The notes: generated by a model not told the origin, from the letters alone. A stretch of DNA of 11,462 nt from Mailhella sp. (GCA_017522745.1 JAFWYI010000248.1:1-11462), one strand, 5' to 3'; shown: positions 1 to 7,475, numbered from the stretch's first letter. Numbers and translations: made by a program.

Positions 1-398
1 AAGATAGAGCCGTTTTTCAGCCAGCCCGTGCGAGTGTTGAGGTCGAATTCCGCCTCTTTCGCATTGAGCATATCGCGGCCCATGCGAGCTTCCACGTTGC
101 CCTGCACGAATATCCAGTTCGTGGCCGTATAATAGCGAGCGAAATCTGCCTTCAGGTAATCATTGCCTCGCTGAAGAAGCACTCCGCCGGAAGCCTCCAC
201 GATGACGCCGTCGTCGATACTCACCAGCTTATCGGCATTGAGTGTCCACGGACCTTCTCCACCGGTCTGCATGGATCTCTGACCTATCCCGGACAGGGAA
301 ACGGCGCATGCAGGAGAGGAAGTCCAACAAACGAACAGAGCAAGAGCTATCAATAAAACTCGCCGGAAGGCGGAAGAAGACGCTATAGAAAAAAACAC
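1..398 (-). CDS. lptD: LPS-assembly protein LptD, N-terminal part (runs off the window)
   Basis: This is the first ~132 codons of a minus-strand gene that continues past base 1. LptD is the outer-membrane beta-barrel that, with LptE, inserts lipopolysaccharide into the outer leaflet; its periplasmic N-terminal domain receives LPS from LptA. I chose a GTG start at 398 because it gives a basic N-terminus (FRR) followed by a hydrophobic stretch (LLIALALFV) and an A-x-A-like site, a convincing signal peptide. The frame is open upstream to a stop near 480, so the start is uncertain. The mature part has the OstA/LptA-like pattern: GPWTLNADKL, an EASGGV strand, YLKADFARYY, FVQGNVEAR, then a GWLKNGSIF ending typical of LptD. 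LptA shares the repeat type, but the GWLKNG segment favours LptD. The gene is divergent from alr. Confidence 0.72.
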   Translation of the reverse strand, partial: MFFSIASSSAFRRVLLIALALFVCWTSSPACAVSLSGIGQRSMQTGGEGPWTLNADKLVSIDDGVIVEASGGVLLQRGNDYLKADFARYYTATNWIFVQGNVEARMGRDMLNAKEAEFDLNTRTGWLKNGSI

Positions 399-473
399 GG
401 CATATCCCGGTTGCAAGACGGAAGAAGAAAAGGTAGAGCCAAAGGCAGAAAGGATAACGGCCTCTGGCCGCCC

Positions 474-513
474 TTGACATCATCGGAACCGTTTTGTTTT
501 CATACCATACAAT
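474..513 (+). promoter_or_regulatory. Candidate promoter for alr
   Basis: A perfect -35 hexamer TTGACA lies at 474-479. With an 18-base gap the matching -10 would be the poor TTTCAT (498-503). A much better -10, TACAAT, lies at 508-513 but is 28 bases away. The real promoter may use only one of these elements. It is placed correctly for alr, which starts at 584. Confidence 0.35.
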
Positions 514-520
514 GTTTTTG

Positions 521-543
521 AAAAAAAGCCCCGGATAGGGGCT
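521..543 (-). terminator. Rho-independent terminator-like hairpin reading leftward, upstream of lptD
   Basis: On the minus strand the stem AGCCCC/GGGGCT (6 bp, 5-base loop, 527-543) is followed at once by seven T residues (527-521 on the plus strand as A). Both flanking genes, lptD and alr, point away from this site, so it is not at the end of a visible gene. It could be an attenuator in the lptD leader, the end of an unannotated small RNA, or a block to transcription antisense to alr. Read on the plus strand it is a simple hairpin in the alr leader with no T tract. Confidence 0.55.
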
Positions 544-583
544 CATCCCGTATGTTTTCGGTTTTCAGGCCCGGAGCCCTGCC

Positions 584-1702
584 ATGACTGCTTCCTCATG
601 CCGTGTCCACATCCGCTGGGACAACTTCCGCCATAACCTTCTCCTCTTGCAGGAAAAAGGAAAAACACTCATGCCCGTCATCAAAGCTGACGCCTATGGG
701 CATGGTGCCTTGCGCGCGTCGGAAGAACTTTCGGCTCTGGGCATAGACTGGGCGGCTATCGGAACACTGGAAGAAGGCATCGGTATCCGTCTCCATGGCT
801 ATCAGGGAAATATCGTTTCCCTGCTCAGCCGCACCCCGGATGGGGAAAATATCCGCCTCGCCCACAGCCACAACATCATCCCGCTCATCCACAGCTGGGA
901 CGGTCTCCGTGCCGCAGCCGAAGCCCTGTCCGCCCTGCCGGACATCCAGAGTTTCCGTTTTGCCGTGAAGATGGATACCGGCATGCGTCGTCTCGGCTTC
1001 CGTCTGGAAGAGCTGGAAGAAGTCGCGACCTTCATCGCTTCGACCCCCGCACTGTCGCCATGTCTTCTGCTCTCTCACTTCGCAACGGCCGATATGCCCG
1101 ACGAAGAGGAGTATACACAGACGCAGGCAGAGATCTTCCAGCAGGGCGCAAACATCCTTCGTCACCATTTCCCTGAACTTCTGTGTTCCCTCGGAAACAC
1201 CGCTGGGCTCGTCAGCCACACCGCGCGTTCCGGCGATATCTGCCGACCCGGCCTTGCCATTTACGGTTACGATCCCCTGTTCGGCACTGCAGGTGAAGGG
1301 CAGTGCGGTCCCCTGCTCCCTGTGATGGAAGTAACGGCCCCGCTTGTCAGCGTACATCCGCTGCACAAAGGCGAAAGCCTGAGCTACGCCCGCACGTACA
1401 CAGCCGAGTCTGAACGACTCGTGGGCTGGGTGGCTATCGGCTATGCCGATGGCTATAAGCGCAATACTGCGGCAGGGACCTGCATGACTATCAACGGAGT
1501 GCGCGTGCCAGTCATCGGCCGCGTGACCATGCAGATGACCTGTGTCGATCTTACCGACCTTCCATTCACGCCGAAAGCCGGAGACATGGTCCATGTTCTG
1601 GGCGGTCCCGGCCATGCAGTCTCGGCGCAGGAGCTGGCGGACTGGTGGGGGACCATCCCCTACGAGGTGATCTGCCTGCTCGGCAAGAACAGCCGGGCAT
1701 GA
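584..1702 (+). CDS. alr: Alanine racemase (PLP-dependent)
   Basis: The 372-residue product matches the usual length of the family. It interconverts L- and D-alanine in the cytoplasm, supplying D-Ala for peptidoglycan. All hallmarks are visible: the PLP lysine K34 in VIKADAYGHG, the KMDTGMRRLG segment (K129-G138), the conserved His near 165 (LSHFAT), the RPG motif with R221 that contacts the pyridine nitrogen, the second catalytic base Y268 in SYARTY, the IGYADGY motif (285-291), and GRVTMQ with the conserved Met near 316. The N-terminal TIM barrel covers about 1-240 and the C-terminal beta domain the rest. The ATG at 584 has a GGAG-like site just upstream. It is apparently transcribed alone, divergent from lptD and convergent with pyrD. 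Confidence 0.95.
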   Translation: MTASSCRVHIRWDNFRHNLLLLQEKGKTLMPVIKADAYGHGALRASEELSALGIDWAAIGTLEEGIGIRLHGYQGNIVSLLSRTPDGENIRLAHSHNIIPLIHSWDGLRAAAEALSALPDIQSFRFAVKMDTGMRRLGFRLEELEEVATFIASTPALSPCLLLSHFATADMPDEEEYTQTQAEIFQQGANILRHHFPELLCSLGNTAGLVSHTARSGDICRPGLAIYGYDPLFGTAGEGQCGPLLPVMEVTAPLVSVHPLHKGESLSYARTYTAESERLVGWVAIGYADGYKRNTAAGTCMTINGVRVPVIGRVTMQMTCVDLTDLPFTPKAGDMVHVLGGPGHAVSAQELADWWGTIPYEVICLLGKNSRA

Positions 1703-1711
1703 TGCACACAT

Positions 1712-1741
1712 AAAAAAAGGAGCCGCTAAGCTCCTTTTTTT
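1712..1741. terminator. Bidirectional rho-independent terminator between alr and pyrD
   Basis: A run of seven A, the stem GGAGC/GCTCC (1719-1723 with 1730-1734; loop 1724-1729) and a run of seven T follow each other. The A and T runs extend the stem, so it works on both strands and serves the convergent genes alr and pyrD, whose stop codons lie at 1702 and 1761. Confidence 0.85.
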
Positions 1742-1760
1742 ATTTCAGTAAAATCGAATG

Positions 1761-2678
1761 TCAAATCTGTAGTGAGCCGCGGAACGCCTTGATATCTTCG
1801 ATGCCATACTCTTCACAGACCGCAGGCAGTTCCTGAACGATGCGGAAAATGGTTTCCGGATCACTGAAGCTGGCAGAGCCAACAGACACGGCGTGCGCGC
1901 CGACAAGCAGGAATTCCAGCACGTCGCGAGCGCAGGTTATGCCCCCCACGCCGATCACAGGGATCTTCACGACCTGAGCGATCTGCCACACACAACGCAG
2001 AGCTATAGGCTTCACGGCAGGGCCGGAAAGACCGCCTGTCACATTGCCGAGAACAGGGCGCCGTCCCCGGACATCCACGGCAAGCCCCTGCACCTTACCA
2101 ATACAGGAGATAGCATCGGCCCCGGCGGCTTCCACTGCTCGTGCCACTTCCACGATATCCATGATCTCAGGAGAAAGTTTCGCTATCACGGGCTTATTGC
2201 CGGCAAATCGCTTCACCGCATTGATGGCTCTGGCCGCGGTCACAGGATTCTGACAGAAACGCTGACCGGCGCGATTGCTGTTGTGGCAGGAAAGATTCAC
2301 TTCCAGAGCCGTCACGCCTTCTTCTGCGGCAAGAAGCCCCGCGAGTTCGCTGAACTCTTCAACTCGCCCAGCATTGATATTAGGGATGATAGGCACGCTC
2401 TGCCACGGCAGGCGGGGCAATACCTCACGGATAAAATACTCAGCGCCATCGTTCTGCGTACCAACGGAGCTGAGCAGCCCCGCCGGAGCCGCCGCGATGC
2501 GCGGCAGAGGAGAGCCCGCGCAGGGGTACAGCGAAAGCCCATTAGTGATGATGCCGCCAAGCTGCGTGATGTCGCCATAGGGCTGATATTCCAAACCGCT
2601 GCCAAAGGAACCAGCCGCACTGAGGATGGGATTCTTCAGCTCCAGGATACCTTCGACGAGAGAGACTCGCAAATCCAT
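1761..2678 (-). CDS. pyrD: Dihydroorotate dehydrogenase B-type catalytic subunit, divergent active site
   Basis: This 305-residue TIM-barrel flavoprotein resembles PyrDB, which oxidises dihydroorotate to orotate using FMN and passes electrons to PyrK. It keeps LKNPIL and SFGSG near the N-terminus, NLSCHN with the catalytic C131 and flanking N128/N133, KLSP with K167, TGGLSGPA, IGVGGI and the phosphate-binding VGSA segment. Three positions that contact orotate in the Lactococcus enzymes differ: Lys of TK(S/T) is N46, Asn of the MLN/INS motif is S70, and Asn of the INT/VNS motif is G194. ATG at 2678 overlaps the pyrK stop (TGATG) and has AGGA seven bases upstream; a GTG at 2681 is also possible. 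It is the last gene of the pyrKD pair. The fold is certain, but orotate as substrate is less so. Confidence 0.85.
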   Translation of the reverse strand: MDLRVSLVEGILELKNPILSAAGSFGSGLEYQPYGDITQLGGIITNGLSLYPCAGSPLPRIAAAPAGLLSSVGTQNDGAEYFIREVLPRLPWQSVPIIPNINAGRVEEFSELAGLLAAEEGVTALEVNLSCHNSNRAGQRFCQNPVTAARAINAVKRFAGNKPVIAKLSPEIMDIVEVARAVEAAGADAISCIGKVQGLAVDVRGRRPVLGNVTGGLSGPAVKPIALRCVWQIAQVVKIPVIGVGGITCARDVLEFLLVGAHAVSVGSASFSDPETIFRIVQELPAVCEEYGIEDIKAFRGSLQI

Positions 2679-3526
2679 CACATATTCCTTTCCGGCATCA
2701 CGGCGTCAAGGTCGATATCTCTGGCCCAGAACACCGGACCGCTGGTACAGGTATGAACAGGAAGCCCGGCACGTATCGGATCAGGCCAATGCTTTGACGT
2801 GATCGTGGAACATCCAAGGCAAGCTCCCACGCCGCAGTTCATACGGGCAGAAAGCAGAAGCTGTGTCGGCAGTTCCAGTTCCAGCGCTTTCTTCCATACT
2901 CCATAAAGAAAATCCATAGGACCGCAAGCCAGACAGATCCCACCGTTTTCCTTGTATTCCTGCATCTTACGAGCAGACACCCGGTAAAATTCCTCGCAGT
3001 CCCCAGGAACCCTATCCCGCAGATGTTCCATATCGAGACGAGACGCCATCGCATCCGCAGGATAATGGCTGCTCGGATGCTGATGACCGAACAGCATGGA
3101 CAAACAGGCAGGGTCAGGATGCATATCAGCGTATCCGGCAAAAGGAGCTATACCGGCATCCCGGGCAAGCAGCAGCGTAGGCGTATTGGAACGGATCTCG
3201 AAACCTGTTCCTAAAGGCCCCCAGACGATGACTTTATCGCCCCCTCTGAGGCGTGCGAAACGATCCGTCCCATACTCGGAAGCCACTCGGAAAAACAGTA
3301 CAAGGCTCTGTGAAGTCACTCGGCAGATGGTGAGCGGACGAGCCCATTCCACGGTCCCCCCATCTTTCGGACGCAGCATGATGAACTGACCAGGCTCCCA
3401 GTTCTTCCATGCAGGACGCTCCAGCGTAAGCGCATAATAACGATGGGTACCACCGAGACCGGGCTCCGGCTGCCCGAAGGGCACGTTATCTGTCACCGTG
3501 AGTTCGGTGCGAATGGGGGAAATCAT
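2678..3526 (-). CDS. pyrK: Dihydroorotate dehydrogenase B electron-transfer subunit (PyrK-like)
   Basis: The 282-residue protein belongs to the ferredoxin-reductase-type family. PyrK carries FAD and a [2Fe-2S] cluster and moves electrons from the FMN subunit PyrD to NAD+. Visible are the FAD-binding PGQF (45-48) and RPLTI (63-67), GPLGTGF (103-109), the LACGP segment of the nucleotide domain (199-203), and the C-terminal cluster motif with four cysteines C231, C236, C239 and C260 (CGVGACLGC ... HTC), followed by SGPVF. The usual GGGIG-x-AP loop reads ARDAGIAP (121-128), which is unusual. The ATG at 3526 is preferred because GGAG lies six bases upstream; a GTG at 3538 in the same frame lacks such a site. 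It overlaps pyrD at the stop/start codons. Confidence 0.87.
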   Translation of the reverse strand: MISPIRTELTVTDNVPFGQPEPGLGGTHRYYALTLERPAWKNWEPGQFIMLRPKDGGTVEWARPLTICRVTSQSLVLFFRVASEYGTDRFARLRGGDKVIVWGPLGTGFEIRSNTPTLLLARDAGIAPFAGYADMHPDPACLSMLFGHQHPSSHYPADAMASRLDMEHLRDRVPGDCEEFYRVSARKMQEYKENGGICLACGPMDFLYGVWKKALELELPTQLLLSARMNCGVGACLGCSTITSKHWPDPIRAGLPVHTCTSGPVFWARDIDLDAVMPERNM

Positions 3527-3623
3527 AGGACGCTCCACACGTTATTTTTTTCCGTTGTGCCCCTCATTTGCCTTATGGTCAAGCAGGGTGATGGGGCCGG
3601 ATTCGAAAATTTACCTCTCTTTC

Positions 3624-4193
3624 TCAGAAAACGCCATGTTCGTAAAGTATCTTTACGCCAATACCAATAAGAACACAGGCCCCCACGATGGAGGCTTTTC
3701 CGCCGAGGATATCCGAGCGTCCAAGTGAACTGCCCAGCTTCATACCCAGCGCCGTGAGCGCCGCGCAGACGATACCGATGATGATGGCAGGCCACCAGAC
3801 GGACACCCCGGCCATGGCAAACGAGAGCCCCACCGCAAGAGCGTCGATACTGGTAGCCGTAGCCAGGATCACCAGCGAAACGCCCCGGGAAGGATCGCCC
3901 GAATGTTTTTCTTCCTCTTCTCCTGCAAAGGCTTCCCTCAGCATGTTCAGCCCAACGAAGGCCAGAAGCACGAACGCTATCCAGTGATCCCAGGCTTCGA
4001 TGTAGCTATGTACCGACTGCCCGAGCAGCCAGCCGATGACCGGCATAAAAAACTGGAACAGACCGAAATGAAAAGACATTCTGAAATAATGACGGAATGT
4101 TACCTTCGAAATGGACGTAGAGGTGGAAACAGAGACTGCAAAGGCGTCCATGGCCAGCGCTACCGCTATAGCGAACGCTTCTAAAAACGACAT
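3624..4193 (-). CDS. mntP: Putative manganese efflux pump MntP
   Basis: The 189-residue inner-membrane protein has about six hydrophobic helices and two internal repeats, each with an acidic motif: MDAFAVS (D16) and SIDALAVG (D117). These match the conserved Asp residues needed for Mn2+ export in Escherichia coli MntP (YebN), and the length fits. A soluble acidic loop (GEEEEKHSGD, ~91-100) separates the halves. The start has a strong GGGGAGG ribosome-binding site about ten bases upstream. It is divergent from rnj and lies 97 bases upstream of pyrK on the same strand, with no clear terminator between, so co-transcription with pyrKD is possible. I found no yybP-ykoY manganese riboswitch in the leader; a weak promoter candidate is TTGTGG with TATGAA 16 bases downstream (minus strand, 4232-4259). 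Confidence 0.9.
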   Translation of the reverse strand: MSFLEAFAIAVALAMDAFAVSVSTSTSISKVTFRHYFRMSFHFGLFQFFMPVIGWLLGQSVHSYIEAWDHWIAFVLLAFVGLNMLREAFAGEEEEKHSGDPSRGVSLVILATATSIDALAVGLSFAMAGVSVWWPAIIIGIVCAALTALGMKLGSSLGRSDILGGKASIVGACVLIGIGVKILYEHGVF

Positions 4194-4263
4194 GATATTT
4201 TTTCCTCCCCTTGGTACACAACGGCTAAGCCTTCATACACATCCAAATCGATTCCACAAACGC

Positions 4264-4292
4264 TTGTGCTATAACTCTTGATGCGATACAAT
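4264..4292 (+). promoter_or_regulatory. Sigma70-like promoter for rnj
   Basis: TTGTGC (4264-4269), a 17-base spacer and TACAAT (4287-4292) form a good promoter. Transcription would begin near 4299, about 20 bases before the preferred RNase J start at 4319, leaving a short leader that just includes the ribosome-binding site. Confidence 0.6.
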
Positions 4293-4318
4293 CTAAAAAG
4301 ATGGACAAAGGAATCGTC

Positions 4319-5995
4319 ATGAGTGAAGCCTACCTTACCATAACTCCGCTTGGCGGCCACGGCGAAATCGGTATGAACTGCCAGAAATGGCAGACCGATA
4401 AAGGCGTGGTCCTCGTTGACTGCGGCCTCATGTTCCCCGACGATTCCCTGCTCGGCGTCGACGTTGTCATCCCTCGCCTCGAGTCCGTATTCGCAGAAGG
4501 CGAAAACGTGCTTGGCATCGTTCTCACCCATGGACACGAGGATCATATCGGCGCCCTGCCCTGGCTTCTGCTTCAGTACAAAAGCCTGAAAGGCATCCGG
4601 ATCTACGGCTCTACCTTCACGCTGGCCCTTGTAAAGCATAAACTCGAAGAACATGGCCTGCTGGACAGAGTGACCCTCATCCCCAAAGCGGCGTACGATT
4701 CGGTACTGCTGGGCAATCTACGTTTTCATTTTATTCCTGTCTACCACTCCATACCGCAGGGTTTTGCGCTGGCCGTGGAAACTCCCATCGGTAAAGTCCT
4801 GCATACGGGCGACTTCAAGCTGGACTCCGTCCCTCTGGATGGCGTCAGCTTCGACCCCTGCAAGGACTTCGCTCATTTTGCCCGCAAAGACGGCAAGGGC
4901 GTGCGACTCCTCCTTTCCGACTCCACGAACGTGGAGAGTCCCGGCCGCTCACTGCCGGAACGCAAGGTACGCGACGACCTCGATGCTATTTTCTCAGAGG
5001 TGAAGGGCCGCATCGTCATCGCCCTGTTCTCCAGTCATATCCGCCGTATCCGTACTGTCATCGACCTGGCGAAAAAATACGGTCGTTCCGTTCTGGTGAG
5101 CGGACGAAGCCTCTCCACCAACATCGAAAAGGCCGTCGAACTCGGTTTCCTCGAGAAACCCTCCAACGTATACAGCGAAGCCGCAGGTTTTCCGGAACTC
5201 GATCCCGGTCAGACTGTCGTTCTCGCCACTGGGACGCAGGGCGAAGCGCTTTCCGCGCTGGCCCGAATCGCGCGCGGCGAACATCGGCAGCTTTCTTTGC
5301 AGAAAGGCGACACTGTCATCATGTCGTCCCGCGTCATCCCCGGCAACGCTCGGGCCGTATCTACGATGCTCAATCAGATATACAGGCTCGGCGCCACCGT
5401 CTATCAGGAGCGCAACCGCACCGTCCATGCCACCGGCCACGCTTGCCGTGAGGAACTCATCGACGTCATCCAGGCTGTGCAACCGGAATATTTCATCCCT
5501 GTGCATGGCGAATACCGCCACCTTGCGCTTCATGCCCAGCTTGCAGAAGACTGCGGCGTAGCCCCTGAAAAGGTACGCATCATCGAAGATGGCCAGCCCA
5601 TCACTTTTCTTGAAGACTCCATACGGATGGAGGAAAGCGTTCCTGTTGAATCCGTGATGGTGGACGGAAAGGGCGTTGGCGACGTAGGCCGCATGATACT
5701 CAAGGAACGCCGGATCCTCGGCGGCGAAGGACTTGTGGCTGTCGTTCTCGTCATTGCCAGTGAAACAGGCGAAGTCCTGCACGGGCCGGAAATGATCTCC
5801 CGCGGTTTTACCTACGAGCAGCAGTACGACCACGTACTCGAAGACGCCAAGTGCCTCGTGATCGACCAGCTGGAAAATACGAACCCCAACGACACCATCA
5901 AGCTGTCCGAACGCATTCGCTCTGTGCTGCGCCGTTTCTTCCGCGATGTGCTGGGGCGCGACCCTGTCGTCGTTCCCATCGTTCGCGAAGTATAA
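4319..5995 (+). CDS. rnj: Ribonuclease J
   Basis: This cytoplasmic metallo-beta-lactamase/beta-CASP ribonuclease has 558 residues, the usual length. RNase J enzymes combine 5'-to-3' exonuclease and endonuclease activity in mRNA decay and rRNA maturation. Seen in order: LGGHGEIGMN (11-20), the metal-binding HGHEDH (H71, H73, D75, H76), HSIP with H143, HTGDFK with D165, the beta-CASP region from about 197 (LLLSDSTN, then SSHIRRI), VHGEYRHL with H396, and a C-terminal domain from about 450. ATG at 4319 is chosen because AAGGA sits six bases upstream; an in-frame ATG at 4301 has no such site and lies right at the predicted transcription start. It is divergent from mntP and appears monocistronic, with a promoter and a terminator of its own. 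Confidence 0.93.
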   Translation: MSEAYLTITPLGGHGEIGMNCQKWQTDKGVVLVDCGLMFPDDSLLGVDVVIPRLESVFAEGENVLGIVLTHGHEDHIGALPWLLLQYKSLKGIRIYGSTFTLALVKHKLEEHGLLDRVTLIPKAAYDSVLLGNLRFHFIPVYHSIPQGFALAVETPIGKVLHTGDFKLDSVPLDGVSFDPCKDFAHFARKDGKGVRLLLSDSTNVESPGRSLPERKVRDDLDAIFSEVKGRIVIALFSSHIRRIRTVIDLAKKYGRSVLVSGRSLSTNIEKAVELGFLEKPSNVYSEAAGFPELDPGQTVVLATGTQGEALSALARIARGEHRQLSLQKGDTVIMSSRVIPGNARAVSTMLNQIYRLGATVYQERNRTVHATGHACREELIDVIQAVQPEYFIPVHGEYRHLALHAQLAEDCGVAPEKVRIIEDGQPITFLEDSIRMEESVPVESVMVDGKGVGDVGRMILKERRILGGEGLVAVVLVIASETGEVLHGPEMISRGFTYEQQYDHVLEDAKCLVIDQLENTNPNDTIKLSERIRSVLRRFFRDVLGRDPVVVPIVREV

Positions 5996-6007
5996 CGATT
6001 CCCCCTA

Positions 6008-6036
6008 CCCCGGACTCTCCATCCGGGGTTTTCTTT
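6008..6036 (+). terminator. Rho-independent terminator of rnj
   Basis: A perfect 7-bp stem CCCCGGA/TCCGGGG (6008-6014 with 6022-6028, 7-base loop) is followed by TTTTCTTTT. It begins 13 bases after the RNase J stop codon. Confidence 0.88.
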
Positions 6037-6041
6037 TGACC

Positions 6042-6071
6042 TTGACTTTTTGTTTGATGTCAAACTAACAT
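6042..6071 (+). promoter_or_regulatory. Promoter of the alkylsulfatase-like gene
   Basis: TTGACT (6042-6047), an 18-base spacer and TAACAT (6066-6071) form a plausible sigma70 promoter. A second TTGAC lies just upstream at 6036-6040, within the rnj terminator tail. The spacer holds a perfect palindrome, described separately. Transcription would start near 6078. Confidence 0.6.
6052..6065. promoter_or_regulatory. Palindromic operator candidate between -35 and -10
   Basis: GTTTGA-TG-TCAAAC is a perfect 6-2-6 inverted repeat that directly abuts the -10 box TAACAT. A dimeric regulator bound here would block RNA polymerase. The regulator is not encoded in this window and its family cannot be told from the site alone. 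Confidence 0.5.
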
Positions 6072-6101
6072 CGAAGAAAACAACTCGTTATGGAGGCCTC
6101 A

Positions 6102-7412
6102 ATGCAGAAAAGTCCTGCCACACTGGCGCTGGAGCAGCGTCGCGATATCCTTGTTCCTCACATCATGCACGTGAGCCCCAGCGTCTGGGTGTCCGTTGCT
6201 GAAGACGTTTCCAATGTGAGCATGATCGTCGGTCCCGAAGGCCTCGTCCTTGTCGATACCGGCATGATACCGGACTGCGCCGAACGCACCTTGGCCCATT
6301 TCCGTGAGATCACCGATCTGCCCATCAAGGCCATCATCTACACTCACGGCCACGGTGATCATACTGGCGGCTCGCCTGTTTTCTGCGCCGAAGGCTCCGA
6401 ACCGGCCATCTGGGCACGTGATAACTTCAATGCCGAAACGGAACCCTTCATCCGTGCAGGCATCATGCCGCTTTTCAAGCAGCGCGGCGGTCTGCAGGCC
6501 GGATTCACCCTGCCGAAGGAAAAGCGCATCTGCAACGGCATTGCTCCTGTGCGCTATCCCAAAGCAGGCGGCGCTGTTTTCAGTGGAAAGACCGGCGCAG
6601 TCCTCCCCACGCATTCCTTCTGCGGTGAAAGCATGACGCTCTCCGTTGCCGGGCTCGAACTTCAGCTTTTTGCCGCACCGGGCGAAACGGAAGATGCTCT
6701 CGTCGTCTGGTTCCCTGAAGAACGTGTGCTGTTCGGCGGTGACGATCTGTACCGCTCCTTCCCCAACATCTACCCTGTGCGCGGCACCGGTAACCGCGAC
6801 ATCCTCCAGTGGTGTGAAAGCCTGAAACTCATGCGCTCCCTGGAAGCCGACGTCCTCGTGCCTGGTCATACCGATCCCTTCCTCGGCAAGGAACATGTCC
6901 ACGAAGTCATCACCAATTATCACGATGCGCTCGAATTCCTCTTCCGCAAGACGACGGAACTCATGAACGAAGGGAACAACGCGGATGAACTGGCCCGCGA
7001 AGTAACGCTGCCGCCGCACCTTGCCGAACTCGATTACCTCAAGGAGTTCTACGGCAATGTCTCGTGGACGGTACGCAACATCTTCAACAGCCTTGTGGGA
7101 TGGTATGACGGCAATCCGCTCCACCTCTGCGAATACTTCGGACCCAAGGAAGAAGCGGAGCGTATGGCAGCCCTTGTCGGTGGACTGGATGCCCTGCTCG
7201 CCCGCGGACGCGAAGCTCTTACTGCGGGCGATGCGCCCTGGGCAGCGCGCCTTGCCGACCATGTCCTCGCGCTGGCCCCCGACATGTCTGAAGCAAAACT
7301 CCTGAAGGCAGATGCCCTGGACATCATCGGCGAGACCATACTTACGGCCACCGGACGAAATTATGCCCTGAGTGTAGCGCAAAAGCTTCGTAAGTCCACA
7401 GAACAGGCATAA
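6102..7412 (+). CDS. Metallo-beta-lactamase-fold hydrolase, alkylsulfatase (SdsA1/YjcS)-like, short form
   Basis: The 436-residue protein has an N-terminal metallo-beta-lactamase domain (~20-265) with metal ligands HGHGDH (H82, H84, D86, H87), APGETED (E195), GGDD (214-215) and VPGH (H256). A helical region with YGNVSW...GWYDGNPLHL (~317-342) and a C-terminal domain (~345-430) match the alkylsulfatase dimerisation part of SdsA1-type enzymes, which hydrolyse alkyl sulfates to sulfate and alcohol. It lacks the SCP2-like C-terminal domain and the signal peptide of SdsA1 (about 650 residues), so it is probably a cytoplasmic short relative. The substrate is not known; a different ester or a thiol ester is possible. 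ATG at 6102 is preferred, as GGAGG lies five bases upstream; an in-frame ATG at 6090 has no good site. It is monocistronic and convergent with the ASST gene. Confidence 0.8.
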   Translation: MQKSPATLALEQRRDILVPHIMHVSPSVWVSVAEDVSNVSMIVGPEGLVLVDTGMIPDCAERTLAHFREITDLPIKAIIYTHGHGDHTGGSPVFCAEGSEPAIWARDNFNAETEPFIRAGIMPLFKQRGGLQAGFTLPKEKRICNGIAPVRYPKAGGAVFSGKTGAVLPTHSFCGESMTLSVAGLELQLFAAPGETEDALVVWFPEERVLFGGDDLYRSFPNIYPVRGTGNRDILQWCESLKLMRSLEADVLVPGHTDPFLGKEHVHEVITNYHDALEFLFRKTTELMNEGNNADELAREVTLPPHLAELDYLKEFYGNVSWTVRNIFNSLVGWYDGNPLHLCEYFGPKEEAERMAALVGGLDALLARGREALTAGDAPWAARLADHVLALAPDMSEAKLLKADALDIIGETILTATGRNYALSVAQKLRKSTEQA

Positions 7413-7427
7413 GGATCATTAAACGAA

Positions 7428-7466
7428 GAAAGGAAGTACTCGAAACCGGGTACTTCCTTTCTTTTT
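7428..7466 (+). terminator. Rho-independent terminator of the alkylsulfatase-like gene
   Basis: A 12-bp perfect stem (7428-7439 with 7450-7461, 10-base loop) built on GGAAGTAC/GTACTTCC is followed by five T residues. It starts 15 bases after the stop codon. On the minus strand it would also form and may help stop the converging operon. Confidence 0.85.
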
Positions 7467-7475
7467 GGGAGAGAC

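Noticed and set aside
229..546. 105-codon minus-strand open frame overlapping the lptD start
   Set aside because: It is in a different frame from lptD, carries no family motif, and crosses the terminator-like hairpin at 521-543; the lptD frame has a signal peptide and family motifs.
596..1711. 371-codon minus-strand open frame opposite alr
   Set aside because: alr has all catalytic motifs; the antisense frame has none and spans into the terminator.
4194..4300. Manganese (yybP-ykoY) riboswitch upstream of mntP
   Set aside because: The leader has a GGGGAGG but this is simply the ribosome-binding site; the paired conserved elements of the riboswitch were not found.
6099..7382. 427-codon minus-strand open frame opposite the alkylsulfatase-like gene
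   Set aside because: Shadow of a gene with clear metal-binding motifs, a ribosome-binding site and a promoter on the plus strand.
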